This document shows, piece after piece, positions 43,101 to 55,498 of a DNA stretch of 64,000 nucleotides. A program made the position numbers and the translations under genes. A model generated the notes under the pieces. That model saw nothing but the letters and a program-made list of their open reading frames with translations, did not search any database and was not told the origin of the DNA. The stretch's first letter is position 1. Each line of letters begins with the position of its first letter. Source of the DNA: Anomaloglossus baeobatrachus (Eukaryota; Chordata; Amphibia; Anura; Aromobatidae); NCBI RefSeq assembly GCF_048569485.1, contig NW_027442260.1:62001-126000 (forward strand). The letters run 5' to 3'.

Positions 43101-46100
43101 GATTATCTCGGGATTGCAAGATAACCAAACAAAACTTTTAGTGGATTTCTACTTATTTTATTAAATATCATCTCCACCAAACAGGACAAGCTTGCATCTG
43201 TTATAGTTTTGGAGAAAAATGTGTTCATTTCATGTATGCGCGAAATGCCTTAAAAATGGCTTTAAAATGGATTTGGAGCATGGAGACGATTATCTCGGGA
43301 TTGCAAGATAACCAAACAAAACTTTTAGTGGATTTCTACTTATTTTATTAAATATCATCTCCACCAAACAGGACAAGCTTGCATCTGTTATAGTTTTGGA
43401 GAAAAATGTGTTCATTTCATGTATGCGCGAAATGCCTTAAAAATGGCTTTAAAATGGATTTGGAGCATGGAGACGATTATCTCGGGATTGCAAGATAACC
43501 AAACAAAACTTTTAGTGGATTTCTACTTATTTTATTAAATATCATCTCCACCAAACAGGACAAGCTTGCATCTGTTATAGTTTTGGAGAAAAATGTGTTC
43601 ATTTCATGTATGCGCGAAATGCCTTAAAAATGGCTTTAAAATGGATTTGGAGCATGGAGACGATTATCTCGGGATTGCAAGATAACCAAACAAAACTTTT
43701 AGTGGATTTCTACTTATTTTATTAAATATCATCTCCACCAAACAGGACAAGCTTGCATCTGTTATAGTTTTGGAGAAAAATGTGTTCATTTCATGTATGC
43801 GCGAAATGCCTTAAAAATGGCTTTAAAATGGATTTGGAGCATGGAGACGATTATCTCGGGATTGCAAGATAACCAAACAAAACTTTTAGTGGATTTCTAC
43901 TTATTTTATTAAATATCATCTCCACCAAACAGGACAAGCTTGCATCTGTTATAGTTTTGGAGAAAAATGTGTTCATTTCATGTATGCGCGAAATGCCTTA
44001 AAAATGGCTTTAAAATGGATTTGGAGCATGGAGACGATTATCTCGGGATTGCAAGATAACCAAACAAAACTTTTAGTGGATTTCTACTTATTTTATTAAA
44101 TATCATCTCCACCAAACAGGACAAGCTTGCATCTGTTATAGTTTTGGAGAAAAATGTGTTCATTTCATGTATGCGCGAAATGCCTTAAAAATGGCTTTAA
44201 AATGGATTTGGAGCATGGAGACGATTATCTCGGGATTGCAAGATAACCAAACAAAACTTTTAGTGGATTTCTACTTATTTTATTAAATATCATCTCCACC
44301 AAACAGGACAAGCTTGCATCTGTTATAGTTTTGGAGAAAAATGTGTTCATTTCATGTATGCGCGAAATGCCTTAAAAATGGCTTTAAAATGGATTTGGAG
44401 CATGGAGACGATTATCTCGGGATTGCAAGATAACCAAACAAAACTTTTAGTGGATTTCTACTTATTTTATTAAATATCATCTCCACCAAACAGGACAAGC
44501 TTGCATCTGTTATAGTTTTGGAGAAAAATGTGTTCATTTCATGTATGCGCGAAATGCCTTAAAAATGGCTTTAAAATGGATTTGGAGCATGGAGACGATT
44601 ATCTCGGGATTGCAAGATAACCAAACAAAACTTTTAGTGGATTTCTACTTATTTTATTAAATATCATCTCCACCAAACAGGACAAGCTTGCATCTGTTAT
44701 AGTTTTGGAGAAAAATGTGTTCATTTCATGTATGCGCGAAATGCCTTAAAAATGGCTTTAAAATGGATTTGGAGCATGGAGACGATTATCTCGGGATTGC
44801 AAGATAACCAAACAAAACTTTTAGTGGATTTCTACTTATTTTATTAAATATCATCTCCACCAAACAGGACAAGCTTGCATCTGTTATAGTTTTGGAGAAA
44901 AATGTGTTCATTTCATGTATGCGCGAAATGCCTTAAAAATGGCTTTAAAATGGATTTGGAGCATGGAGACGATTATCTCGGGATTGCAAGATAACCAAAC
45001 AAAACTTTTAGTGGATTTCTACTTATTTTATTAAATATCATCTCCACCAAACAGGACAAGCTTGCATCTGTTATAGTTTTGGAGAAAAATGTGTTCATTT
45101 CATGTATGCGCGAAATGCCTTAAAAATGGCTTTAAAATGGATTTGGAGCATGGAGACGATTATCTCGGGATTGCAAGATAACCAAACAAAACTTTTAGTG
45201 GATTTCTACTTATTTTATTAAATATCATCTCCACCAAACAGGACAAGCTTGCATCTGTTATAGTTTTGGAGAAAAATGTGTTCATTTCATGTATGCGCGA
45301 AATGCCTTAAAAATGGCTTTAAAATGGATTTGGAGCATGGAGACGATTATCTCGGGATTGCAAGATAACCAAACAAAACTTTTAGTGGATTTCTACTTAT
45401 TTTATTAAATATCATCTCCACCAAACAGGACAAGCTTGCATCTGTTATAGTTTTGGAGAAAAATGTGTTCATTTCATGTATGCGCGAAATGCCTTAAAAA
45501 TGGCTTTAAAATGGATTTGGAGCATGGAGACGATTATCTCGGGATTGCAAGATAACCAAACAAAACTTTTAGTGGATTTCTACTTATTTTATTAAATATC
45601 ATCTCCACCAAACAGGACAAGCTTGCATCTGTTATAGTTTTGGAGAAAAATGTGTTCATTTCATGTATGCGCGAAATGCCTTAAAAATGGCTTTAAAATG
45701 GATTTGGAGCATGGAGACGATTATCTCGGGATTGCAAGATAACCAAACAAAACTTTTAGTGGATTTCTACTTATTTTATTAAATATCATCTCCACCAAAC
45801 AGGACAAGCTTGCATCTGTTATAGTTTTGGAGAAAAATGTGTTCATTTCATGTATGCGCGAAATGCCTTAAAAATGGCTTTAAAATGGATTTGGAGCATG
45901 GAGACGATTATCTCGGGATTGCAAGATAACCAAACAAAACTTTTAGTGGATTTCTACTTATTTTATTAAATATCATCTCCACCAAACAGGACAAGCTTGC
46001 ATCTGTTATAGTTTTGGAGAAAAATGTGTTCATTTCATGTATGCGCGAAATGCCTTAAAAATGGCTTTAAAATGGATTTGGAGCATGGAGACGATTATCT

Positions 46101-49100
46101 CGGGATTGCAAGATAACCAAACAAAACTTTTAGTGGATTTCTACTTATTTTATTAAATATCATCTCCACCAAACAGGACAAGCTTGCATCTGTTATAGTT
46201 TTGGAGAAAAATGTGTTCATTTCATGTATGCGCGAAATGCCTTAAAAATGGCTTTAAAATGGATTTGGAGCATGGAGACGATTATCTCGGGATTGCAAGA
46301 TAACCAAACAAAACTTTTAGTGGATTTCTACTTATTTTATTAAATATCATCTCCACCAAACAGGACAAGCTTGCATCTGTTATAGTTTTGGAGAAAAATG
46401 TGTTCATTTCATGTATGCGCGAAATGCCTTAAAAATGGCTTTAAAATGGATTTGGAGCATGGAGACGATTATCTCGGGATTGCAAGATAACCAAACAAAA
46501 CTTTTAGTGGATTTCTACTTATTTTATTAAATATCATCTCCACCAAACAGGACAAGCTTGCATCTGTTATAGTTTTGGAGAAAAATGTGTTCATTTCATG
46601 TATGCGCGAAATGCCTTAAAAATGGCTTTAAAATGGATTTGGAGCATGGAGACGATTATCTCGGGATTGCAAGATAACCAAACAAAACTTTTAGTGGATT
46701 TCTACTTATTTTATTAAATATCATCTCCACCAAACAGGACAAGCTTGCATCTGTTATAGTTTTGGAGAAAAATGTGTTCATTTCATGTATGCGCGAAATG
46801 CCTTAAAAATGGCTTTAAAATGGATTTGGAGCATGGAGACGATTATCTCGGGATTGCAAGATAACCAAACAAAACTTTTAGTGGATTTCTACTTATTTTA
46901 TTAAATATCATCTCCACCAAACAGGACAAGCTTGCATCTGTTATAGTTTTGGAGAAAAATGTGTTCATTTCATGTATGCGCGAAATGCCTTAAAAATGGC
47001 TTTAAAATGGATTTGGAGCATGGAGACGATTATCTCGGGATTGCAAGATAACCAAACAAAACTTTTAGTGGATTTCTACTTATTTTATTAAATATCATCT
47101 CCACCAAACAGGACAAGCTTGCATCTGTTATAGTTTTGGAGAAAAATGTGTTCATTTCATGTATGCGCGAAATGCCTTAAAAATGGCTTTAAAATGGATT
47201 TGGAGCATGGAGACGATTATCTCGGGATTGCAAGATAACCAAACAAAACTTTTAGTGGATTTCTACTTATTTTATTAAATATCATCTCCACCAAACAGGA
47301 CAAGCTTGCATCTGTTATAGTTTTGGAGAAAAATGTGTTCATTTCATGTATGCGCGAAATGCCTTAAAAATGGCTTTAAAATGGATTTGGAGCATGGAGA
47401 CGATTATCTCGGGATTGCAAGATAACCAAACAAAACTTTTAGTGGATTTCTACTTATTTTATTAAATATCATCTCCACCAAACAGGACAAGCTTGCATCT
47501 GTTATAGTTTTGGAGAAAAATGTGTTCATTTCATGTATGCGCGAAATGCCTTAAAAATGGCTTTAAAATGGATTTGGAGCATGGAGACGATTATCTCGGG
47601 ATTGCAAGATAACCAAACAAAACTTTTAGTGGATTTCTACTTATTTTATTAAATATCATCTCCACCAAACAGGACAAGCTTGCATCTGTTATAGTTTTGG
47701 AGAAAAATGTGTTCATTTCATGTATGCGCGAAATGCCTTAAAAATGGCTTTAAAATGGATTTGGAGCATGGAGACGATTATCTCGGGATTGCAAGATAAC
47801 CAAACAAAACTTTTAGTGGATTTCTACTTATTTTATTAAATATCATCTCCACCAAACAGGACAAGCTTGCATCTGTTATAGTTTTGGAGAAAAATGTGTT
47901 CATTTCATGTATGCGCGAAATGCCTTAAAAATGGCTTTAAAATGGATTTGGAGCATGGAGACGATTATCTCGGGATTGCAAGATAACCAAACAAAACTTT
48001 TAGTGGATTTCTACTTATTTTATTAAATATCATCTCCACCAAACAGGACAAGCTTGCATCTGTTATAGTTTTGGAGAAAAATGTGTTCATTTCATGTATG
48101 CGCGAAATGCCTTAAAAATGGCTTTAAAATGGATTTGGAGCATGGAGACGATTATCTCGGGATTGCAAGATAACCAAACAAAACTTTTAGTGGATTTCTA
48201 CTTATTTTATTAAATATCATCTCCACCAAACAGGACAAGCTTGCATCTGTTATAGTTTTGGAGAAAAATGTGTTCATTTCATGTATGCGCGAAATGCCTT
48301 AAAAATGGCTTTAAAATGGATTTGGAGCATGGAGACGATTATCTCGGGATTGCAAGATAACCAAACAAAACTTTTAGTGGATTTCTACTTATTTTATTAA
48401 ATATCATCTCCACCAAACAGGACAAGCTTGCATCTGTTATAGTTTTGGAGAAAAATGTGTTCATTTCATGTATGCGCGAAATGCCTTAAAAATGGCTTTA
48501 AAATGGATTTGGAGCATGGAGACGATTATCTCGGGATTGCAAGATAACCAAACAAAACTTTTAGTGGATTTCTACTTATTTTATTAAATATCATCTCCAC
48601 CAAACAGGACAAGCTTGCATCTGTTATAGTTTTGGAGAAAAATGTGTTCATTTCATGTATGCGCGAAATGCCTTAAAAATGGCTTTAAAATGGATTTGGA
48701 GCATGGAGACGATTATCTCGGGATTGCAAGATAACCAAACAAAACTTTTAGTGGATTTCTACTTATTTTATTAAATATCATCTCCACCAAACAGGACAAG
48801 CTTGCATCTGTTATAGTTTTGGAGAAAAATGTGTTCATTTCATGTATGCGCGAAATGCCTTAAAAATGGCTTTAAAATGGATTTGGAGCATGGAGACGAT
48901 TATCTCGGGATTGCAAGATAACCAAACAAAACTTTTAGTGGATTTCTACTTATTTTATTAAATATCATCTCCACCAAACAGGACAAGCTTGCATCTGTTA
49001 TAGTTTTGGAGAAAAATGTGTTCATTTCATGTATGCGCGAAATGCCTTAAAAATGGCTTTAAAATGGATTTGGAGCATGGAGACGATTATCTCGGGATTG

Positions 49101-52100
49101 CAAGATAACCAAACAAAACTTTTAGTGGATTTCTACTTATTTTATTAAATATCATCTCCACCAAACAGGACAAGCTTGCATCTGTTATAGTTTTGGAGAA
49201 AAATGTGTTCATTTCATGTATGCGCGAAATGCCTTAAAAATGGCTTTAAAATGGATTTGGAGCATGGAGACGATTATCTCGGGATTGCAAGATAACCAAA
49301 CAAAACTTTTAGTGGATTTCTACTTATTTTATTAAATATCATCTCCACCAAACAGGACAAGCTTGCATCTGTTATAGTTTTGGAGAAAAATGTGTTCATT
49401 TCATGTATGCGCGAAATGCCTTAAAAATGGCTTTAAAATGGATTTGGAGCATGGAGACGATTATCTCGGGATTGCAAGATAACCAAACAAAACTTTTAGT
49501 GGATTTCTACTTATTTTATTAAATATCATCTCCACCAAACAGGACAAGCTTGCATCTGTTATAGTTTTGGAGAAAAATGTGTTCATTTCATGTATGCGCG
49601 AAATGCCTTAAAAATGGCTTTAAAATGGATTTGGAGCATGGAGACGATTATCTCGGGATTGCAAGATAACCAAACAAAACTTTTAGTGGATTTCTACTTA
49701 TTTTATTAAATATCATCTCCACCAAACAGGACAAGCTTGCATCTGTTATAGTTTTGGAGAAAAATGTGTTCATTTCATGTATGCGCGAAATGCCTTAAAA
49801 ATGGCTTTAAAATGGATTTGGAGCATGGAGACGATTATCTCGGGATTGCAAGATAACCAAACAAAACTTTTAGTGGATTTCTACTTATTTTATTAAATAT
49901 CATCTCCACCAAACAGGACAAGCTTGCATCTGTTATAGTTTTGGAGAAAAATGTGTTCATTTCATGTATGCGCGAAATGCCTTAAAAATGGCTTTAAAAT
50001 GGATTTGGAGCATGGAGACGATTATCTCGGGATTGCAAGATAACCAAACAAAACTTTTAGTGGATTTCTACTTATTTTATTAAATATCATCTCCACCAAA
50101 CAGGACAAGCTTGCATCTGTTATAGTTTTGGAGAAAAATGTGTTCATTTCATGTATGCGCGAAATGCCTTAAAAATGGCTTTAAAATGGATTTGGAGCAT
50201 GGAGACGATTATCTCGGGATTGCAAGATAACCAAACAAAACTTTTAGTGGATTTCTACTTATTTTATTAAATATCATCTCCACCAAACAGGACAAGCTTG
50301 CATCTGTTATAGTTTTGGAGAAAAATGTGTTCATTTCATGTATGCGCGAAATGCCTTAAAAATGGCTTTAAAATGGATTTGGAGCATGGAGACGATTATC
50401 TCGGGATTGCAAGATAACCAAACAAAACTTTTAGTGGATTTCTACTTATTTTATTAAATATCATCTCCACCAAACAGGACAAGCTTGCATCTGTTATAGT
50501 TTTGGAGAAAAATGTGTTCATTTCATGTATGCGCGAAATGCCTTAAAAATGGCTTTAAAATGGATTTGGAGCATGGAGACGATTATCTCGGGATTGCAAG
50601 ATAACCAAACAAAACTTTTAGTGGATTTCTACTTATTTTATTAAATATCATCTCCACCAAACAGGACAAGCTTGCATCTGTTATAGTTTTGGAGAAAAAT
50701 GTGTTCATTTCATGTATGCGCGAAATGCCTTAAAAATGGCTTTAAAATGGATTTGGAGCATGGAGACGATTATCTCGGGATTGCAAGATAACCAAACAAA
50801 ACTTTTAGTGGATTTCTACTTATTTTATTAAATATCATCTCCACCAAACAGGACAAGCTTGCATCTGTTATAGTTTTGGAGAAAAATGTGTTCATTTCAT
50901 GTATGCGCGAAATGCCTTAAAAATGGCTTTAAAATGGATTTGGAGCATGGAGACGATTATCTCGGGATTGCAAGATAACCAAACAAAACTTTTAGTGGAT
51001 TTCTACTTATTTTATTAAATATCATCTCCACCAAACAGGACAAGCTTGCATCTGTTATAGTTTTGGAGAAAAATGTGTTCATTTCATGTATGCGCGAAAT
51101 GCCTTAAAAATGGCTTTAAAATGGATTTGGAGCATGGAGACGATTATCTCGGGATTGCAAGATAACCAAACAAAACTTTTAGTGGATTTCTACTTATTTT
51201 ATTAAATATCATCTCCACCAAACAGGACAAGCTTGCATCTGTTATAGTTTTGGAGAAAAATGTGTTCATTTCATGTATGCGCGAAATGCCTTAAAAATGG
51301 CTTTAAAATGGATTTGGAGCATGGAGACGATTATCTCGGGATTGCAAGATAACCAAACAAAACTTTTAGTGGATTTCTACTTATTTTATTAAATATCATC
51401 TCCACCAAACAGGACAAGCTTGCATCTGTTATAGTTTTGGAGAAAAATGTGTTCATTTCATGTATGCGCGAAATGCCTTAAAAATGGCTTTAAAATGGAT
51501 TTGGAGCATGGAGACGATTATCTCGGGATTGCAAGATAACCAAACAAAACTTTTAGTGGATTTCTACTTATTTTATTAAATATCATCTCCACCAAACAGG
51601 ACAAGCTTGCATCTGTTATAGTTTTGGAGAAAAATGTGTTCATTTCATGTATGCGCGAAATGCCTTAAAAATGGCTTTAAAATGGATTTGGAGCATGGAG
51701 ACGATTATCTCGGGATTGCAAGATAACCAAACAAAACTTTTAGTGGATTTCTACTTATTTTATTAAATATCATCTCCACCAAACAGGACAAGCTTGCATC
51801 TGTTATAGTTTTGGAGAAAAATGTGTTCATTTCATGTATGCGCGAAATGCCTTAAAAATGGCTTTAAAATGGATTTGGAGCATGGAGACGATTATCTCGG
51901 GATTGCAAGATAACCAAACAAAACTTTTAGTGGATTTCTACTTATTTTATTAAATATCATCTCCACCAAACAGGACAAGCTTGCATCTGTTATAGTTTTG
52001 GAGAAAAATGTGTTCATTTCATGTATGCGCGAAATGCCTTAAAAATGGCTTTAAAATGGATTTGGAGCATGGAGACGATTATCTCGGGATTGCAAGATAA

Positions 52101-53115
52101 CCAAACAAAACTTTTAGTGGATTTCTACTTATTTTATTAAATATCATCTCCACCAAACAGGACAAGCTTGCATCTGTTATAGTTTTGGAGAAAAATGTGT
52201 TCATTTCATGTATGCGCGAAATGCCTTAAAAATGGCTTTAAAATGGATTTGGAGCATGGAGACGATTATCTCGGGATTGCAAGATAACCAAACAAAACTT
52301 TTAGTGGATTTCTACTTATTTTATTAAATATCATCTCCACCAAACAGGACAAGCTTGCATCTGTTATAGTTTTGGAGAAAAATGTGTTCATTTCATGTAT
52401 GCGCGAAATGCCTTAAAAATGGCTTTAAAATGGATTTGGAGCATGGAGACGATTATCTCGGGATTGCAAGATAACCAAACAAAACTTTTAGTGGATTTCT
52501 ACTTATTTTATTAAATATCATCTCCACCAAACAGGACAAGCTTGCATCTGTTATAGTTTTGGAGAAAAATGTGTTCATTTCATGTATGCGCGAAATGCCT
52601 TAAAAATGGCTTTAAAATGGATTTGGAGCATGGAGACGATTATCTCGGGATTGCAAGATAACCAAACAAAACTTTTAGTGGATTTCTACTTATTTTATTA
52701 AATATCATCTCCACCAAACAGGACAAGCTTGCATCTGTTATAGTTTTGGAGAAAAATGTGTTCATTTCATGTATGCGCGAAATGCCTTAAAAATGGCTTT
52801 AAAATGGATTTGGAGCATGGAGACGATTATCTCGGGATTGCAAGATAACCAAACAAAACTTTTAGTGGATTTCTACTTATTTTATTAAATATCATCTCCA
52901 CCAAACAGGACAAGCTTGCATCTGTTATAGTTTTGGAGAAAAATGTGTTCATTTCATGTATGCGCGAAATGCCTTAAAAATGGCTTTAAAATGGATTTGG
53001 AGCATGGAGACGATTATCTCGGGATTGCAAGATAACCAAACAAAACTTTTAGTGGATTTCTACTTATTTTATTAAATATCATCTCCACCAAACAGGACAA
53101 GCTTGCATCTGTTAT
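13171..53115. repeat. Highly homogeneous right part of the satellite
   Basis: The diagnostic variants of the left part are absent. The differences I found are mostly single-base length changes: near 15940, 16171, 16351, 17215 and 20776, a cluster at 21369-21744, and then only near 26914 and 42792, plus isolated substitutions such as near 15997. From about 21750 to 53115, roughly 168 units keep phase apart from those two single-base insertions. Such uniformity suggests recent amplification or strong gene conversion, or an assembly that copied a consensus. The sequence alone cannot separate these. Confidence 0.85.
21360..21745. other. Cluster of small length changes within two satellite units
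   Basis: Within about 385 bp I see at least seven departures from the unit. Bases are missing near 21369, 21417, 21566 (two bases), 21651 and 21699. There is a substitution near 21503, and a CCTT duplication of four bases near 21740. The surrounding tens of units have none. Most changes fall in runs of the same base, which is the error type of long-read sequencing, so a poorly polished patch is the simplest explanation. Confidence 0.7.
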
Positions 53116-53309
53116 GGGAGCCGGCCTGGAGCAGGGCTGCCGACGGGCGCCGGGAGCGGGGACCGGGCCGCCTGGGGACCGCAGGTGGTGGAGGCTGGAG
53201 ACCGTGGAGCGGGGGATGTCTGCCAGAGGAGCCGGGGAGCGAAGCAGGGAAGCCGGGGAGCGTGGCAGGTGAGCCGGGGGGCAGAGCAGGGGACCCGGAG
53301 AGCGTGACA
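53116..53309 (-). mobile_element. LTR end fragment cut by the satellite edge
   Basis: This is a GC-rich stretch between the satellite and the first coding fragment. Read on the minus strand it opens with TGTCACGCTCTCCGGG, an LTR-type TG start, and continues with repeated CTCCCCGGC motifs that resemble the start of GC-rich frog Ty3 LTRs. Its other end is missing because it meets the satellite at 53115/53116. The family name is from memory of similar amphibian repeats and is not certain; it could instead be a GC-rich tandem repeat without an LTR origin. Confidence 0.4.
53231..53309. repeat. 21-bp minisatellite, about 3.8 copies
   Basis: Units at 53231-53251, 53252-53272 and 53273-53293 begin GCCGGGGAGCG or a close variant; a fourth, partial unit lies at 53294-53309. 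The copies differ by a few bases. Overlapping proline- and serine-rich reading frames on the minus strand, such as repeated SPAPL-like strings, are a by-product of this repeat. Confidence 0.8.
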
Positions 53310-54625
53310 ATAGGTTTCCAAAAGGTTAGAATTCTGAAAAGATTCCCTCCATACTTTTCTGAAGATGGTGCTCTAGTGTATTCAAGCGATGTTCCTGTGC
53401 TGATGGAAAATGTAACATTAAGTACAATGTGAGCGAGTGGAGACACGTCATTGTTTCATCCAAAAAGTCTGAAAGCTGTGCTACTGCTCAATGGCAGTAA
53501 GTATTCTTCAGTGTGTGTAGGGCATGTGTCGCGGGCAGAGGGGCCACGCACGCTACGCTCGGGTTCGGGGACTTCTGCTGCTGCTGCTGCTCGGTGGCTC
53601 GAGCGGAGGGCCAGATCCGGGGACTCGAGCAGCGCTCCTCGCCCACGAGTGAAAAGGGGGTGGTTTGTTTGGGGAGATAGTTAGTGACGTCACCCACAGG
53701 TCGTGGTGATAATGGGCACCACCACTGCTGGTGACGGGGATCCCGGGAGCGATGGCAGGGAGCAGCTAGGATGTTGGTTCCCCCTCCGTGGGTAGGGGTT
53801 GGTGATCCCGGGGCCCGGTGGCGGTACGGGGAGGCTGGATGGCTGGGGTGTACGTACCGAGGGAGCCCGTTTGCCCGCAGGCGCTGGCCCTTGGATCTCT
53901 AGCCTATGGCGGTGGCTTTTTATCCTCACGGTGTGGACGGTTGCCTTCTGTCGGGTCTTGGGTGTTAGGGAACCCCTGGGATTCCGGTCACTCTCGGATT
54001 TGACCATTGTCGGCGGCTCCTAGCCTGGTCAGGGTCCAATGGCCCTGCCTTTGTGCTTGGTACAGATCCGCTCACCGGTTCAGTTCCCCTCGGGTCACCG
54101 CCCGTCCCCGGTCCTACGGTTCAGCTGACTTGTACCACCTCCTGCAGACGGCCACCACCGTCTGCCGACCTTGCTGACAGTGCCTGGGCTCCTACCCAGA
54201 CACTAACAGTTTCTGTCCTCTCACTTTCCACTACAAAACTAAACTAACTGCTTTTTCCCGCCTCCGGGCCTGTGAACTCCTCGGTGGGTGGGGCCAACCG
54301 CCTGGCTCCGCCCCACCTGGTGTGGACATCAGAGCCTGGAGGAGGCAACAAGGATTTTGTGTGACTGATGTAGACTATCCAGGGGAGGGGGTGTGTGTGA
54401 TTTTGTGTTTGTGACTACCTGGCTAGTCCAGGGCGTCACACATGCTATGCACTTGGAAGAAAGCTGTGAGAATTTAGACTTTATTCTCAAGAAACTTAAC
54501 TACAAGGAGCAGGGATGGTCAATATGTGGTGGTCTAAAAATGTTCTCATTGCTTCTTGGGCAGCAAGGAGGATATATTAAATACCCATGCTGTTCTGCCT
54601 CATGGCAGCCTGCTAATAGTCATTC
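53310..54625 (+). pseudogene. Fossil fragment of an uncharacterised dispersed protein family
   Basis: Two stretches, 53310-53526 and 54441 to about 54610, resemble consecutive parts of a large protein family found in many copies in amphibian and invertebrate genomes. I recognise the family by recurrent motifs, from memory. On the left are the strings YFSEDGALVYSSDVPVLME and SLKAVLLLNGSKYSS. On the right are HLEESCENLDFILKK, then SICGGLKMFSLLLGQQGGY, then KYPC. The function of the family is not known to me, and it may belong to a mobile element of unknown class, so I treat this copy as a fossil. It is broken in several places and interrupted by the solo LTR at 53527-54440. It lacks the C-terminal part, a copy of which lies on the opposite strand at 55499-55801. 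Confidence 0.6.
53527..54440 (+). mobile_element. Solo LTR of a Ty3-like element with CATG target duplication
   Basis: The 914-bp element starts TGTCGCGGGC and ends GGGCGTCACA, giving the TG...CA ends of an LTR. It is flanked by the same four bases, CATG, at 53523-53526 and 54441-54444. It is GC-rich, contains a short CTG/GCT run near 53573-53592, and includes GTGACGTCACCCACAG near 53684, which resembles a GC-rich frog Ty3 LTR family I recall. No internal pol sequence remains at this site, as expected when two LTRs recombine. It sits inside the decayed coding fragment, so it arrived later than that fragment. Orientation is tentative. Confidence 0.7.
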
Positions 54626-55275
54626 ATTGAAATTTCTGTTACAATCCCTAGAGGTCATTGTTATTCTTTTGAATTGCTGAGTTTCCCTTTAAGCTAAAGG
54701 TATTCTGGGTAAGGAATGCCTCCCTGAGCTGAGAAGAAGCCTGCAGCCATTTTTTCTTTGGATTTGTCAGGAAAGGACATGCCGACTTACCTCTCTGTAC
54801 ATTCACCCCTGCCTAGTGTAATCCGGTGAGCAAAGCAAATTACATGTGTTAGTGATAGAATCCTAGATGGAAGAGTGTAGTAAATGCATTGTACATTGTA
54901 CTTCTACACCTTTAGTGTCATCCCTGTCTTGTTTGTCTAGATAAGATTTCTATGTATTGCAGATGCAGTGACCTTTCACCTACATTCTCGTAAGAACTGC
55001 ATCTCATGTACTGTTATGCTATGTTAACTCTGTATTAACACTGTACTGACTGTAATCATTTTCTTGTTATAGTTTTTACCCGTATAAAACAGTATCTTGG
55101 ATATACCGTATTCTGTCTTCAACTGCATCTTGGATATTCCTATATTCACTGTATATTCCATGTATACTGCAATCAAGTTCACGTTACCAGCTAATAAATC
55201 AAGGCTATTGAACTTCACAGTCTGTTTATTTGAAATGTGAACTAGGGTTTAGCTGTATGCTAGAGATTCACAGCA
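54626..55275 (+). mobile_element. LTR-like or other interspersed repeat, ends uncertain
   Basis: There is no protein similarity after the coding fragment. The stretch contains a TATA-like string CCGTATAAAAC near 55080 and a poly(A) signal AATAAA near 55192, followed closely by GAACTTCACAG and a T/G-rich stretch. This is the order expected in an LTR: promoter, then poly(A) site. A candidate start is TGAGTTTCCC near 54677 and candidate ends are ...TTCACA at 55219 or 55273. I found no convincing target duplication. It could also be the 3' part of another interspersed repeat. Confidence 0.3.
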
Positions 55276-55498
55276 TTACGTAAAAGAAGGCAGAACACAT
55301 GCTCTAATGTCCTGATTTAAAAAAAAAAATAAATATTTTTTTTTAACCATCAAATATTGATTTTGTACAATCCATGTGTGAAGTTACATACAAGTGACAT
55401 GAACAAGAAAAATACTTATTGTAACCAAAAATATTCACAATTTTATATATAAAATACATTTATTTATTGTACAGTCATTCTGCAACTTTATTAGAAAT
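55276..55498 (-). other. AT-rich stretch, likely 3' untranslated DNA of the reverse exon
   Basis: No coding signal is seen. Poly-A and poly-T runs lie at about 55318-55345. Read on the minus strand, directly after the stop of the exon at 55499-55801, there are AATAAA-type strings near 55454-55470, so this can be the 3' untranslated tail and poly(A) region of that exon. The assignment rests only on position and these signals. Confidence 0.4.

Larger units (their letters stand above)
1..53115. repeat. 187-bp tandem satellite array, about 284 head-to-tail units
   Basis: The same 187-bp AT-rich unit repeats without any interruption. Landmarks recur once per unit: the HindIII-containing string GGACAAGCTTGCATCTG, the string CATGTATGCGCGAAATG and the string CTCGGGATTGC. 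The landmark starting at 171 recurs at 53094, which is 283 units plus 2 bp. The two extra bases equal the sum of the small insertions and deletions that I can see along the array. All units face the same way, and the array begins mid-unit at base 1, so it continues to the left. A unit close to one nucleosome repeat length and strong homogenisation are typical of centromeric or pericentromeric satellites; that location is inferred. No spacers or genes are present, and short reading frames of 61 or 82 codons recur only because the unit recurs. Confidence 0.98.

Noticed and set aside
1-53115. CRISPR array
   Set aside because: Repeats are contiguous without unique spacers, units are 187 bp, and the setting is eukaryotic.
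1-53115. Hammerhead ribozyme in the satellite, as in newt satellite 2
   Set aside because: Neither strand of the unit has a CUGAUGA-type box followed by GAAA at a workable distance.
53014-53446. Proline-rich proteins on the minus strand at the satellite edge
   Set aside because: They are frames through the GC-rich LTR fragment and its 21-bp minisatellite, partly read from satellite sequence.
53683-54440. A shorter LTR starting at GTGACGTCAC
   Set aside because: The start at 53527 gives proper TG...CA ends and a CATG duplication, so GTGACGTCAC is internal.
54465-55219. An LTR starting TGTGAG and ending TTCACA
   Set aside because: The proposed start lies inside the coding similarity (HLEESCENLDF), so it is not an element end, and no target duplication is seen.
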